A stretch of 64,000 bases of DNA from Endocalyx cinctus (taxonomy: Eukaryota; Ascomycota; Sordariomycetes; Amphisphaeriales; Apiosporaceae), in the NCBI GenBank assembly GCA_001600455.1, contig BCKC01000005.1:310001-374000 (forward strand), in the 5' to 3' direction. A program made the position numbers and the translations under genes. Positions 31,927-44,403 of the stretch are shown piece after piece. Every line of letters begins with the position of its first letter. The first letter of the stretch is position 1. The notes under the pieces are model-generated. The model searched no databases. It saw nothing but the letters and a program-made list of their open reading frames with translations, and was not told the origin of the DNA.

Positions 31927-33011
31927 ATGACGTCTCACATCGGTTCTGTCCCCCCTCAACAACCACTTTTTCGAGCTGTCGCAAGCTCTACTCGACAGAT
32001 ATATCAACTTCTTAAATGTATTAGTTTCTCTACCAAGGTTCATGTTCAATTTACTCATGATGGCATTCGATTCTCCGCCGATTATTCACGTGTTATGCAA
32101 GGTAAAAACTCATGCATGCTCCAAGATTTAGATGATTGACCTACTGTATTATTTAGTATCTTGAAACTAACTCTATCCTCATATTCCTAGGTGTCGCCTT
32201 TTTAGATAAGGCTCTCTTCACATCCTATACCTTGAATTGTGATGAGCAGGAAACAACTGAATTTCAGATGAACTTGGCCGCTTTCCTGGAAGCTTTGCAG
32301 ATATTTGGCTCCGCGGACGTAGCCGCTCGGAACGCCAAGACGGATGCGGAGCAGTACCATAGCAATATCCGCAATTACCGCCCAGACGCCTTCAGCCACC
32401 AGATTCTGGGTATGCCCGGCACCTGCTGTCTCTTGTACGAAGAAGCCGGTTCCCCCCTCAGCGTCGTCATCGAGGAGTCGGGCACCAGGACTCGCAGTAA
32501 TATGGTGACGTACGCGGTCGAGTCTGTCGAGGACATTCCTTTCGATCGCGAGAACTTGGACTTCAAAATCATCATGCAGGCGCGCTGGTTACTCGACTGC
32601 CTCTCCGAGCTAGCACCCATGTACCCCGCCCGCATCGCCATTTCGGCTCTGCCGACGGCGCCGTACCTGTGCCTCGCTAGCAGCGGGTCCATGGGCAGCG
32701 CCAGCGTCGATTTCGCGAGCGACCGCGGCCGCGACCTGCTCGAGACCTTTTCGGTGCGCGAACCGTGGGTTCACAGCTTCAAGTTCGACCTCGTCCGGTC
32801 CGCTAGCGAGGCGATGCGCATCGCCACCAAGGTCAGCTTCCGCGGCGATAACCAGGGCGTCCTGAGCCTGCAGTTCATGGTCGAGGTCGAGGGCGGTACC
32901 ACGAGCTTCCTCGACTTCCGCTTCGTGCCTTATATCACGCAGGAAGCTGAGGAGGACGAGGAGGCTGAAGACGATAACGATGAGGATGAGACCGAGTCGG
33001 ACGATGGATGA
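31927..33011 (+). CDS. RAD1: DNA damage checkpoint protein RAD1 (9-1-1 clamp subunit)
   Basis: Two exons (31927-32101 and 32191-33011) give 331 residues. Rad1 forms the PCNA-like Rad9-Rad1-Hus1 ring loaded at damaged DNA to activate checkpoint kinases. Diagnostic text includes LFRAVASSTRQIYQLLKCIS, VHVQFTHDGIRFSADYSRVMQGVAFLDKALF, and the late PCNA-fold strand GVLSLQFMVEVEGGTTSFLDFRFVPY. In Rad1 family proteins the final strand precedes an acidic tail, here EAEEDEEAEDDNDEDETES. The intron has a GTAAAA donor and CCTAG acceptor. Codons become GC-rich in exon 2. There is no sign of damage. Confidence 0.9.
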
Positions 33012-33429
33012 TCAGAGAGAAGTAAAAAGAAGTTTTTTGTAGGTTGACACGTTTTTAAGAATTTCATTTGAGATTCGAAGCTTCGAGATAAAGCTGTTGT
33101 ATTCTAGATAGTAAAACTTGCGTAGAGGCAAGGCAGTTCACAAATGAAGGATACTTCCTTTTACCCCTTTCATATTTTAATCGTACCTAAGCCTGCTCCG
33201 TATAAAGCGTGACATGTTCTTACTATATGTTCTACACCAGAAGAAGTATACATATCGTAAACATCACCTCTTCAGACTACTATTATTGATAGCATCAACC
33301 AGTCTCCGCCCATCAACTATCAAAGTTTTCTCATCTCCGAGACATTCGCCGATGACCAAATTGAACTGCGAGAGAGCAAATCCACGAGGTACGAAGCAGT
33401 AATACTCACGGCAGTCACCATCTTCTTAT
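33012..33429. other. Convergent 3' flanks, no gene seen
   Basis: Lies between the RAD1 stop and the stop of the minus-strand gene at 33430. No further feature is visible. Confidence 0.5.
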
Positions 33430-33783
33430 CTAGTCGTCATCCTCGTCCTCGTCCTCGTTCTGCTGTTCGTCGGTGATTTGCTTCTTCTTCTTCACGTAGA
33501 AGAGTCGACACACATCGTTGATGTGGTCAACGAGAGCGTCGCGGTTGCCGTACAAGCGTCCGCAAATGCTGCCGGGCGTCTCGCCGGGCGCGCGCGGCAT
33601 CGTAGACCGATACCGCATTCCTCGTTGGTGCTTGTGATAATCCTTGCGAGCCTGTCCCACCTTGCAGTAAGTGCAGAGAGGTCGGCTCGTAATCGACACG
33701 GTACCATGGTTGTCGCTTTGAGAAACTGTAATTAATAAGTAGAGATCAACGGATTGTTGGCTTCACCATGCATTCGAATCCAT
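33430..33783 (-). CDS. Small Cys/His-containing protein of unknown function
   Basis: The conserved-looking exon (33715-33430) reads DNHGTVSITSRPLCTYCKVG, then KDYHKHQRGMRYRS, PGSICGRLYGNRDALVDHIN, and DVCRLFYVKKKKQ before a run of Glu/Asp. CTYC with a following HKH, and C...DHINDVC, look like two metal-binding sites. A 17-nt first exon (33783-33767, MDSNA) with a GTGAAG donor and CAAAG acceptor gives 100 residues in frame. That first exon is the weak point; without it the frame has no ATG before the Cys pair. The Lys-rich then acidic tail suggests a nuclear or ribosome-associated protein, but I do not recognise the family. Confidence 0.55.
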
Positions 33784-35364
33784 GGGTCGTATGAGATACT
33801 CAGAGAGTGGAAAATAGAGGGGAAACGGATCGCAATGTGTATGTATGTATATGTTATGCGTATGAATAAACCAGCGTGAATTCTAAACTAATTAAATAAA
33901 ACTCTCCTACTCCAGGGAGTCTGTCTCTACTGCCTGTATGTTCTAAGCAATCAAGGCTATTGCAGACGACATTCGTCGCTTGAACCATCCGTCCACTTCG
34001 ATAGCGCTTGGAAGAACGATGCTTGTAACGAAATCGTAGCGTCCGGAGTTGACGTTGTCACTTTTGGTTAGATCATTACTTAATAGAGGCAAACCTTAAT
34101 ATTCAAGGAGATTCAATGAAAAATACAGTTTCCAATATCTATTATTTTTCAAAAAGTTTGGTTGGTCAGGTCTTCGATCCAAAGATAGGGCGTAATGTAA
34201 GGTAGTAGTCATTTTACTTCAACGCTATACTGCGCTATGGATGTATACCAACCTTAACCAAACGGCATCTCCCCAAGCCGTCTCCTCCCCAGATTCATGT
34301 ATGTATGATATTTCCTGATAACTAATGGATTTGAGTTTGATTATGGGCAGACATGTATAGGTATATTACTTTGAATTATATAGAACTTAGGTAGGAAAAT
34401 AGGAGCATGTCACCTTGAAGCAAGGAGAGGGTTAAGGAGCCTAGAAAAAAAAAAAAGAAAAGAATCTAAAGCTATTGAAGTAAAATAAGAAAATAAGAAA
34501 GCCACATGTGCATTCGGTAATAATCGCATGAGACTCGCCTTGATTCGCCATGCCTTGCTTTGACGTATATGTTAGACTTACTGAGATGGGTATTGGAAAG
34601 CAAGACAGACTTCATCATATATATATATATATACCACAATATTTAAAATCAATAAATAGATCAACTCTATTCTAAATACTCCGTAAACATTCCTCACTCT
34701 CTCCAATTCCTCCCCGTGAGGTCTTTCGATCAAGGGACGGTTTCTACTCTAACGTCCCCTTTGGGTCATTGTTCGTTAGCTCTTACTTTAATCACTTCTC
34801 TTCTTATCCGAAAGGTTCTCGTATTGTTCTTTTATTTCTTTTTTTCTTCGATTTAGGGATAGAAAAAAAATGATAGTTAGAAACGTTAAAAGACGATATA
34901 ACTGTCTTAGGGGGGACGTGGTCAGTTGGGCGCTCGAAGATTAGGAGGGAAAGAACATGCGATAGATTGGGGAAATTCCGTATTGGAGAAAAGGATATGA
35001 AAAAGAAGATCCGTTTCTATATCTCTTGGATTCAATTTAGAGTCTTGCTACGGCACTCAAGAATCTCGTGAAAAGTTCGTGATCACGTCTTCTCAAGTGG
35101 AGAGGGGGGTTCATAGTCAACCAGCTACCTACTTACCGTATCATCGGTAGACGCCGTCCCTCTTTGTCCTTGTTCTCATTTTATTTATACACAATAGGCT
35201 TTATCTCAATTCTCGATAGCAAGGGATAAAGGGGGTAATAAACTATATCTATCCCGCCAACCAACCTACCCATCTTTCCACCATTCCTATAGTAATAAAA
35301 TCCCAATCTTAAGAAGAAAAGAAAAAGAAAAGAAAAACTCAAACCCAAAACCAAGAGATAAATC
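33784..35364. other. Intergenic DNA, no gene seen
   Basis: Divergent flanks with a TA microsatellite at about 34617-34634 and several A/T runs. No coding region is supported. Confidence 0.4.
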
Positions 35365-35667
35365 ATGTCGGTACCTTCATTCTCGCTCACATCCTCCGAC
35401 CCGGAACCGCGAACCACGGACGGTATCATCGACCGTTTCGTCTCCACCCTTCGCGGGATTTTCTCTCCATCATCATCATCATTATCATCATTGACGTCAG
35501 CTTCTCCGTCAAACTTAGAACAGGGACGAGCCGAAGAAGAAGAAGAAGAAGAAGAAGAATCTGGACGAGGAGATAAAAGATCTCATTACGTCCCTCAGCA
35601 TGCTGCTTCGTCTTTTCTGAGAACGGCGACGCCGGTGGGGATGAAGAGGGAGAATGAGGTCCTATGA
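35365..35667 (+). CDS. Small Ser/Glu-rich protein, unknown function
   Basis: A single exon of 100 residues starts MSVPSFSLTSSDPEPRTTDG and has an ordered-looking helix (IIDRFVSTLRGIF), a Ser run, nine consecutive Glu, and a conserved-looking end RSHYVPQHAASSFLRTATP. The ending resembles short uncharacterised ascomycete proteins. The ATG follows a purine-rich leader with an AAAATCATG-like context. The Ser and Glu runs come from trinucleotide repeats, so a chance ORF is possible, but the non-repeat ends argue for a gene. Confidence 0.5.
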   Translation: MSVPSFSLTSSDPEPRTTDGIIDRFVSTLRGIFSPSSSSLSSLTSASPSNLEQGRAEEEEEEEEESGRGDKRSHYVPQHAASSFLRTATPVGMKRENEVL

Positions 35668-37915
35668 GGAAGGAGAGAGAGAGAGAGAGAGAGAGAAAGG
35701 GATTAGATTGGTTTGGAGGTTACTTCCTAGAGCTCATTTTGATATGCATGGTCCAGTGTGAGATTAAGGAGATGATAAATTTGATGCATTATGAACGATT
35801 AGATACGTAAATGCTTAATAAATAATGTCTACTATACGTTTTCTCTCCCTGTTCTGGTAATCTGAATAGACCGGTGTTATTCGGGACCTTTTGGAGAAGC
35901 ACAGAAGCAGCACATACAGCCGAAAAGCTCTAAAGGCTTTTTTTTTTTTTGCCCTTTCTCTCACCTTCCTCTCATTGAGCCTCTTCGTTAAAAATACATG
36001 AAAAGGTTTAATTTTAGAAGGATATATAGAAAGGCGTGTTTCAGCCGCATCCGCCATAATACGTACTTACACACATATACGCATGTCATTCATACGTAGA
36101 TATTTCCCTGCCTGTCGTCTGTAGCTAACGAAATCACTCGACGCGAAAAGTCTGCTCCTCTCAAATGATTGGGAAATCAATTTTTTTTTCTTGTTCTAGA
36201 CCTATCATCCATTATTACAGTCTAGGGAGAGTTCGATCCATCACCAACTTATCACATAATTACCTATGCATCTCCACCTAGACATTCTCCCCCCTTAAAC
36301 CAGCTTTCTCACAACTATAAAGTGGTTTCATCCAGTTACTCACAAACCAACATCCGGAATCGAAACCGACGAACTAACGTATACCTATGCGCAAGACGCC
36401 CAACGGTTGCACGTCTCGGTTCCGAGTTCCGTCTCGTGCGACGCACGCATGCAAGTGATTCGTATACATACGTACATACATACATACGGCGACCTAAAAA
36501 GGAAAAAAAAAAGAAAGAAAAGTAAGAATAGATATTTACACTTTAAAAAAAAGAAAAGAAAAAAGGTCTCAGAGCATACTATAAACTTTTTCATACCAAA
36601 AACACCCGCGACGCTTATTTAACCGCCGCAAGAAATTGGGGAGGGGCTTAGCATTCCGAATATTAGAGGTAGGGGGCTAAGAATCTTACGAAAGCGAAGA
36701 AGAAGGGGGGGCTGAGTCCCGTATTTTACTTTAATACCGTACATACATACATACATATGTATATTACTCCAAATACGTAGAAGAACGAAAAAAGAAGAGG
36801 TCGCATAGCGGCTGACCTACCTCGTCTGTAAGTGAGATTATGACTTACATACAGAATATTGCCTTTTTTTTCCAAGTCATCGGCAGAGGGTTTATTGGAT
36901 ATGAATGATTCTTGGTATTTTTGCGCGGTTAGGCGCTTAAGAGAGAGAAGAAAAAACGACAGGATAGGACAAAAAAGATAGGGGGGAGCTGATCTGGTGA
37001 TTTTTGAGGCGCATATGATTCGATTATACCTTTTTTTTTTTCCCCAGTCGTATATACTACTAAGCCGACCCTAATATCACACCCGCATTCTTGGTTCTTG
37101 GGTATATGTGATGTGATGCAAAATGCAAGTGAGTCACGTAAAAGCGATGGGGATCGACATTTTGATCCGAGTTAAGACGGACCCAATCTTACGTTGTGCA
37201 GACGGGAGATCGATGTTAGCCTCGTAGGAAAGTGAGAAAATCAATAATTAACCCAGAGCTGAAAAAAAAAAATTCCGGATGCGAGTGCGAAAGGTGATCG
37301 GTCAAACAAAAGAAAAGAAAAGAAAAATAGCCCCAAACCTCCGGTCAGCTTTCGTTCCCTCGATTCGGGAAATATAACGTTTTTTTTTTTTTTTTTTTTT
37401 CAAGCTTAGTCTCGTTGAAAGACAACATACGGTTTCGTTTGTCTCGAACGGGTATGAAATCATCCCGAACAAGGAGAGCGAGTGAATCGACGTAATGCGG
37501 TTTATGGGAGGATTTTTAGCCTCTTTTTTTTTTTTGGCTTGTTGGCATTGATAGACTAGGAAAGAAAGAAAAAATGACATCCAACTTTCCATTCCTTCGA
37601 TTTGGCTGACAAGTTGAGAAAGAAAAAAAAAAGCCTAACATAAAAATCAAAAGGGATGACGTCAAGCGAATGAGGGATCAATAAGCGTAATCCCGATTGT
37701 TTTATCTTTTTCTCTTTTTTTTGTGGTCGACGGTCTTTCGGATAAAAAAGTTCAATAGATAGACGGAGGAGATATACATAGATATAACTGACCTCATAAC
37801 CTCATCACAGGCATAAAAACCCATGAATCCGGAACCAACCCTAACCAGAACGTCATCCGCGTGCGAGAGATGCGTCGATGCGGCGCGGAAATCAATAAAT
37901 CACGTATTTACGCCG

Positions 37916-37946
<31 letters not shown>

Positions 37947-40900
37947 ACATTAAAAATATCGTGCGAAGCTGGCTGGCTGGCTGGCTGGCTGACTGGTGAT
38001 CGGCATCTCAGCTGGCTTATAATAATAATAAGGTAATCAATCACGTAGCGCAGCGCGGGAATGAATGAATGAATGTATTTCCCGACCGAGAAACTCGTCT
38101 TTTTTTTTCACCTCGGCGAATTTCTCGTCTAGGTGTACATAGTAGTTATATAGGGAAGAACTCTGATACACACGCACGCACACGCAAAAACTAACGAGCT
38201 GGAATGGTCCCCGAGTGGCTTGATCCTTTTTTACTCAGAATGAATCGGTTAGCATTTACTTAACCACGTTCTTGGCCTTATCTCACGAATTAAGCGAAAA
38301 AACAACAACAATAATAACAAAAGACACAGGTATGTTTCTGAATCACTCCTTTCGCCTCAACCCAACGTTTCCCGGCGGATGGGTCGGATCATTGTGCCTG
38401 TCCACGTGTTCGCCATGTAAATCACTTTTTATTTTATTTCTTTCTTTGGTACACTATTTTGTCTTTTTGCACTCGCTATATATTCTTTTCTAGTTATTCC
38501 GAGACGATCCGGACATCCTTTCATTAGTTGGAAATCTCTCTCTCTCTCTCTCTCTTTCTGTCTTTTTAATTCTGATCCTTGGCGGAACATGCTGGGATTG
38601 TCCTTCTACCTAAGTAATGTGCGTAAGTTGTCTCCGCGGATGCGACAGAGTCAATAATAGGAGGTAATTCCTCCCACGTAAAAACATATAGAAGGATTCG
38701 CATCGGCTCGTGCGTACCTATGGATTTTAAGCACATGAGCGGCGAAGTAGTACCATGCGTCCTTGATAAAGGAGAAAGAAAGAAAAAATAAAAAATAAAA
38801 TGTGACGAGATTTAAACAGCTACATTGAAGCGGGGAATTTTTTTTGGCTGAGAGGAGGGCTAGAATGCGACGTACCCCTTTGCCACAAAGTTTCGCATTG
38901 GCTTTAGGAGGAAGGAGGGAAAAAGGGGGAAAGGGGGGAAGGGGGTGGCGGCGATGTGCGTAGACTTTTTTTTTTTTTTTTTTTTTGTTATTTTGCTTGG
39001 TGTTGGAGGATTCCTGCGTTACCGTAATATTTATGAAAACCTCGAGGTCGGATAGGGTCTAGAGCAAAATAATTCAGTAAAAAGAGAATATCAATCCAGA
39101 CAAGGGCTTTTTTTTCTTTCCTTTTGACCAGCTTGGCAAATAGGTAAGTAAACCTCGTCAGCTCGTCTTTTTTAGCTCCAAGCCCGTTTTCAGACAAGAC
39201 AAGGAGGAGTGAGAAGGCGTCGTTGGGAACGGTGTCACAGTTTTGCGTCTTCGCTAGGCAAGAAGGAAGAAAGAAGAAACAAAAAAGTAAAAGTACGCAT
39301 ACGCTTTTCTCTTCAAATTAGCCCCAGTAAGCGCCATTCCGCGGCAACCCAAAGACGTGGTACCGTTCTAAGCGCAGCGAGCGGCTACGAGAGACATTCG
39401 GCTTATTCAAATATACTAGATAAAAACAAATACGAGGTCGAAAACGGGTTCGATCTGACGTGATTAATGACACATTTAAATTTAAATTAGCGGTACAAAA
39501 TAACACATGAAAAATAAAAAAGATCATGATATGATGATATATTGTATACCGATCGACTGCGCGTGGCAAGCGGGGATCAACGGGTCCAGACAGCAGCACA
39601 CGACCGTCACAGTTAAATATCCGATATTCCGATCAGGAAAGATAACGGACGACACTTGGCATATACTATGTAGTATGGTGTTTCATTCATTCTTCCGAGT
39701 GTACCGAAGAGAAAGCAGGACAGCGGGGTATAACCGACGATTCCTTGAAATAGGTCAACGTCGGTGATTGTAGTTAGGATACGTCAAATAGAAATCTACC
39801 GAATAGGTATAACAGCATAGTAAAATAAAATAAAAAGTGCCAAAATGTCGAAGCCAAAAGTGCGGGACGACTCCGCAAATAGGATTGAATATATCTCGAG
39901 AATTCCAAAAAGAATTTGAATCCAATTTGACGATTAATATTAATCCAGGTCGTGTGATGATTTTCTTCTATTATACATTACCAAAGCTGCCGTCAGGCTG
40001 CCGGGTTTTGTCGATTAGATAAAGTTACTTGTACGCTACGTTTTACACTTTCTTGTCTATGTTTAGCTGCGCTACTGGGTTTAGCAACTGGGCAAGCTGG
40101 GTTAAGCTACTGGGTTCAGATGCTTGGGACAGCCTAACTGATCAAAAATACTGTACTATGTAGTAATCGGTATCGTAAGCCCCACGCTGCCCACGGTCCT
40201 AACCTCGGAATTGGGAATCAAGCAAATCAAAAAAACTCGGGGTCTTTTTATATTTTTTGGAATTCTTATTGGTTAGAAATGTTCAAGCTTTGATTCACTA
40301 GTTAGTAGGCTGGAGAAAAGTAGAGTCGAGAATAATTAAGGCTCGCAAAGGTTTCCTTGCTTTCTTTCTTTTTTTGTCGGTAACGAACTAAATTGGTAAT
40401 CGGAGAGAGTTTAGTATATCTCGAATTGGGAGCCACCGGGTGGGCCGTTCAGAAGATGAACTATCCCGGTATCGAGTACGGGGTAAATCCACGTGAAATA
40501 ATAGAGTATAGTAATGAGATTGATCCCTAGTATAAATCCGGTATCTACGTAGTATACGTAACAAGCACTTAATATCCTTTATTGGATAAGTACGGTATTC
40601 TAAACCGGTCTAAGTTCTAAACCGGTCTCGGTAAAGGATACATCTAACTTTGTGGGTTCAAGTTTGATAATACCGCGTAAAACGCGAATCAAATCCAAGT
40701 TGTTCGACATGTGTGGGAAAATAAATGCACACCGCTCATGATATGATGATAACCGTCGGCGTCCAGACAAATATGTTTACATAATACCGCATTATACATA
40801 TTCTATAGGTATAATATATCAGAAATATTATATGTCGCATGCCACGGTACCAGAGTAGCAACGACGGTTGAAAGTAGTTTAGAAGTTCTGCCGCAAGGTT

Positions 40901-43900
40901 AAGAGATATCACCTCTTAGCACATGCAGTAGACTCATCCCACTCGAACATCAAATCTTAATAATTTCGAGTCTTACGCTATTAGCGTATTATACGCGCAA
41001 CGATGTTTTTTTTTTTTCTCTCTCTTTTTTCATTTTGTTTATTTTAATTTTTTTGTTATCGAAGTTACTGTTGTTTATTATTACTATAAGCTTGGGATCA
41101 ATTTACCGAATTTTACTTGGTAAAAGGGAAAAACTGACCGAGCGGAGGAAGATGATGACTATTTATGTTTCTATACATACTTTTTGACTACGTATATATA
41201 GGATTTCGGTGCGGGAGCGGGGTGGAGGGGAGGGTAAAATGGAGGGGCTGATGACAAAATAAAGTAGGCTGTACAGAAGGGCATTACTGATCTTTCTCGT
41301 TTTTTTTTTTAGTGAGTATGTTCAGGGCTTTAAAGTCAAAAACGGGGCTTGGCTTGGTACTTTGGGGCTTGGGGGCTACGAGACGCAATCCGTGCTCGTT
41401 CAATATTTACTAATTAGGTAAGGTGTCGAATATACGAGTAGACGTATAGAGATAAGCTCGGCGGAGGGAGGAAGCTTGACTTTTCCGATGGGGTCCATAC
41501 CTACGGAGTACTTATTCCAAGTGCTTATGACAAGAGATTCGTTTTTACACGTACAGTAATAGGTTTTTGTAATAACTACAAGTTGTGATACTTACTTTAG
41601 TATCAAACTAGTAGACATGTAGAATAGATGAGACTTGTATATCCACATTGTTTTTACATACCCACAAGGATTTCTTTTTTACATATCCACGAGGATCTCG
41701 AATACTCTCTCTACTCGATACACGTTCGCATGAAATAACAACTAGTCTTGTTCGACGATGGGAAAATGGATCCATATCTTCATGCTTATACACACGTGGT
41801 TCCCTAGCACGTCTGTAAATGGATTGGATCCGACAGAGATATATCATTTTCGGTAACCTATAACTCTGGAAGTGCACTTCACTCTGCTACGTTTGTATTA
41901 AATAGGCCCTATCTATAGTATAGTTACTGAGTTAATTAAGCATGATTGACGTTTTGGTTTTAGTGAAGCGTAAATGTAGCGTAGTGCATACCCAAACCCA
42001 TTCTTAATATATACACGTACATAAGGTATGTAGATAATGTACAGTAGCGTATTAAATGCATCTCTTAGCATCTCGGAATATAGTACACACTTAAGTACTT
42101 AAGTATCCATACCTATATAATCAAGGCAGCCAAGGGTAAGGAATATGCCGTTACTAGTGTTATACGTATCTACTGAATCCAGTATTCCTATATCCAGTAA
42201 GTATACCCTATTATCACCTATACTACACGTAAAACTTTACTGTCCATCACACCTAAATGATCCTTCCTTCTTCTGCTTGGTACTTTTTTATTTCATCTCA
42301 TGTAAGAGCACCCGTAAGGACGAAGGGATATGTAGTAATAACCGAATTCCCGTCGACGGATCCCTTCTCTTGCTTTTATTTTTTTTTTCGGCGGAGGATC
42401 GGAGAAATATTCTAAAATTTAAAATTCTAATCTAAATGAAAGACAACGAGTTGCTGAGTAGTCGATTGTAAGAGAGTTGGTTCTTCGTTTCTCCTACCTT
42501 ACAGCTCCACGGATTCTTAATCCGTTTCATATCGCGCGCCTTTGGTGTAGAGACTGCATCTCAGAATGCCACCGTATGTAACCTCGACTGAACGCCATCA
42601 TTTTTTTGAAGGTTACCAAATCTACCAAATCGCACACGCCTTTGGAATATTTGCGGGCGTGCGTGTGGGTGTGGGTGCGGGTGTGTATGTGTGCGTATGG
42701 ATCCAATATGTAGGTGGGTATGCGTGCGGTTGTAACTCGTAAGAGGAGAATACATATCGGTCAGCCAAGAATGTGGGCTGAACGGAATACTCCTGAATTT
42801 CTGAATGATCACGAGCCTTGGGGGTTATTACCCTTCAATTCTTTACTTATTCTCTCATTGGCTTGATTTGTTATCCCGATCTGAAGAAATTACATTACAT
42901 TCCTTCTCCCCTATGTACGTGTAAGAAAGAATGCCTCGTTTCTCGTAAGTGTTTGAGCTCCTTCGAAACATCTGCCACCATTGAGCTAAAACCTAGGCAG
43001 AAGAGTCGAGATCTGGTCTGGTGGTCCATCTAATTAACATTATCCATCAATCCCACCAATATCGAGTACGATAGGCGGGGTCACATTACCCTCATTTCTC
43101 TTGCCCAGTCATAATACCTTAGCTCTTACATCATACCGAAAAAATTATCAAATTCCCTTTGTATCCGAATTGACCGATTTCCTTTGCTTTATCCAATGAA
43201 ATCGGAAATGTCGTTTTTTTTTTCTCCGTCTCGTTCTTTTAATAAGCCGGACTTGAGTCTTGAGCAGACCTCATGAGCACGCACGTATCAACCGGATTGT
43301 TTCCTTACGTGTCCCGTCCCGTTTTCTGCATGGCACAAAAAGAAAGAAAAAAAAAACTCTCCCTCTCTCTTTCACTTTTTAAGAAAATGGCCAACCAGAG
43401 ATGGCCGATCGGATTTCTTCAATACTCTCTTCCAGGGGCTTGGATCCTTCAAAGCTACCAACTCCAACTTTTCACACCAATATGTTCATGTAAGTGAAGG
43501 ACGTATCCGGTCTAGCTCGTTTAAATACGTTTACTTATCATGCAATATCGACGACCATAAGAAGGTTACAGTTACATAGTGACGTCGTAACAGAGCTCCC
43601 TCCCTGCGTTGAGAAGGCCCTGGCATCCTTTGTAACCCCCTGTCCTTGCTTTGCCCTTTCTATGTTAGCCCTTGTCACTCGCTGATCGACGCCCAGTTTT
43701 CATTCACAAATAACACCACCGAGGTTAGACCAGTTACTGATAAAAATAACCTGAGCCATCTATCCTTTAGTAAAATGCCCTGCAGTGATCCACAACATTG
43801 TTTTGCTTGCAGCTCACTATCTTTCCACACTAAACCTCATTCAAACAATCCGACCCCGTCTTTTAAATCCATTTAATCCATTTGGCGTAGTCCCAATTCT

Positions 43901-44403
43901 ACCCGCATCTAACTTGTATGTACTACGCCACATTGTTTTTGAGTGAGATGATGTATTAGCTTGGTGGGTAGGTGAGTACATCCCATAAGTAAAAAAAACC
44001 GGTGGATGCTTCGGTTCTTGTGTACGTGTACATTAAAATAAAAGATGACAAGAGATAATTGCGGATACCCTTTTTTTTTTTTTTTTTTTAAATTCCTGCG
44101 GGACGATGACTACCAAATATCTAATGTCGTATTGCATTACTAGTGGTATATCCCGGTAGGCCCGCTCGTGGTCCTCTTGGTTCCTCTTTGCCCCAAGACT
44201 TACCTACCAATTTATTAAATTATTGGGTATTGTAGGCAGTGAGCAGCCTTGTGCTACCCTTAACCCCCCCGGACACCACCAACTCTGTCTCTCTCTTTCT
44301 CTTTATTATATGTCATGCCCCCCCCCTCCCTTCCCAGTAAACGAAGATCTCTTTTCTTCTGTTTCTTTTAAATCTCCCTTATATTGGGATATCTACTACA
44401 ACC
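35668..44403. other. 8.7-kb gene-poor region with many homopolymer tracts
   Basis: No protein, tRNA or rRNA gene can be supported on either strand. Open frames are short and encode Lys- or Phe-rich simple text. Long single-base runs include T21 at 37380-37400, A28 at 37917-37944, T21 at 38966-38986 and T19 at 44071-44089. Other repeats are GGCT units at about 37973-37991, a GA run at about 35680-35697, a CT run at about 38537-38555, and CTGGGTTTAGCAA-like units at 40075-40125. The density of poly-T, purine and pyrimidine tracts recalls long promoters or untranslated regions, or undescribed non-coding transcripts. It is not visibly a transposon. Confidence 0.4.
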
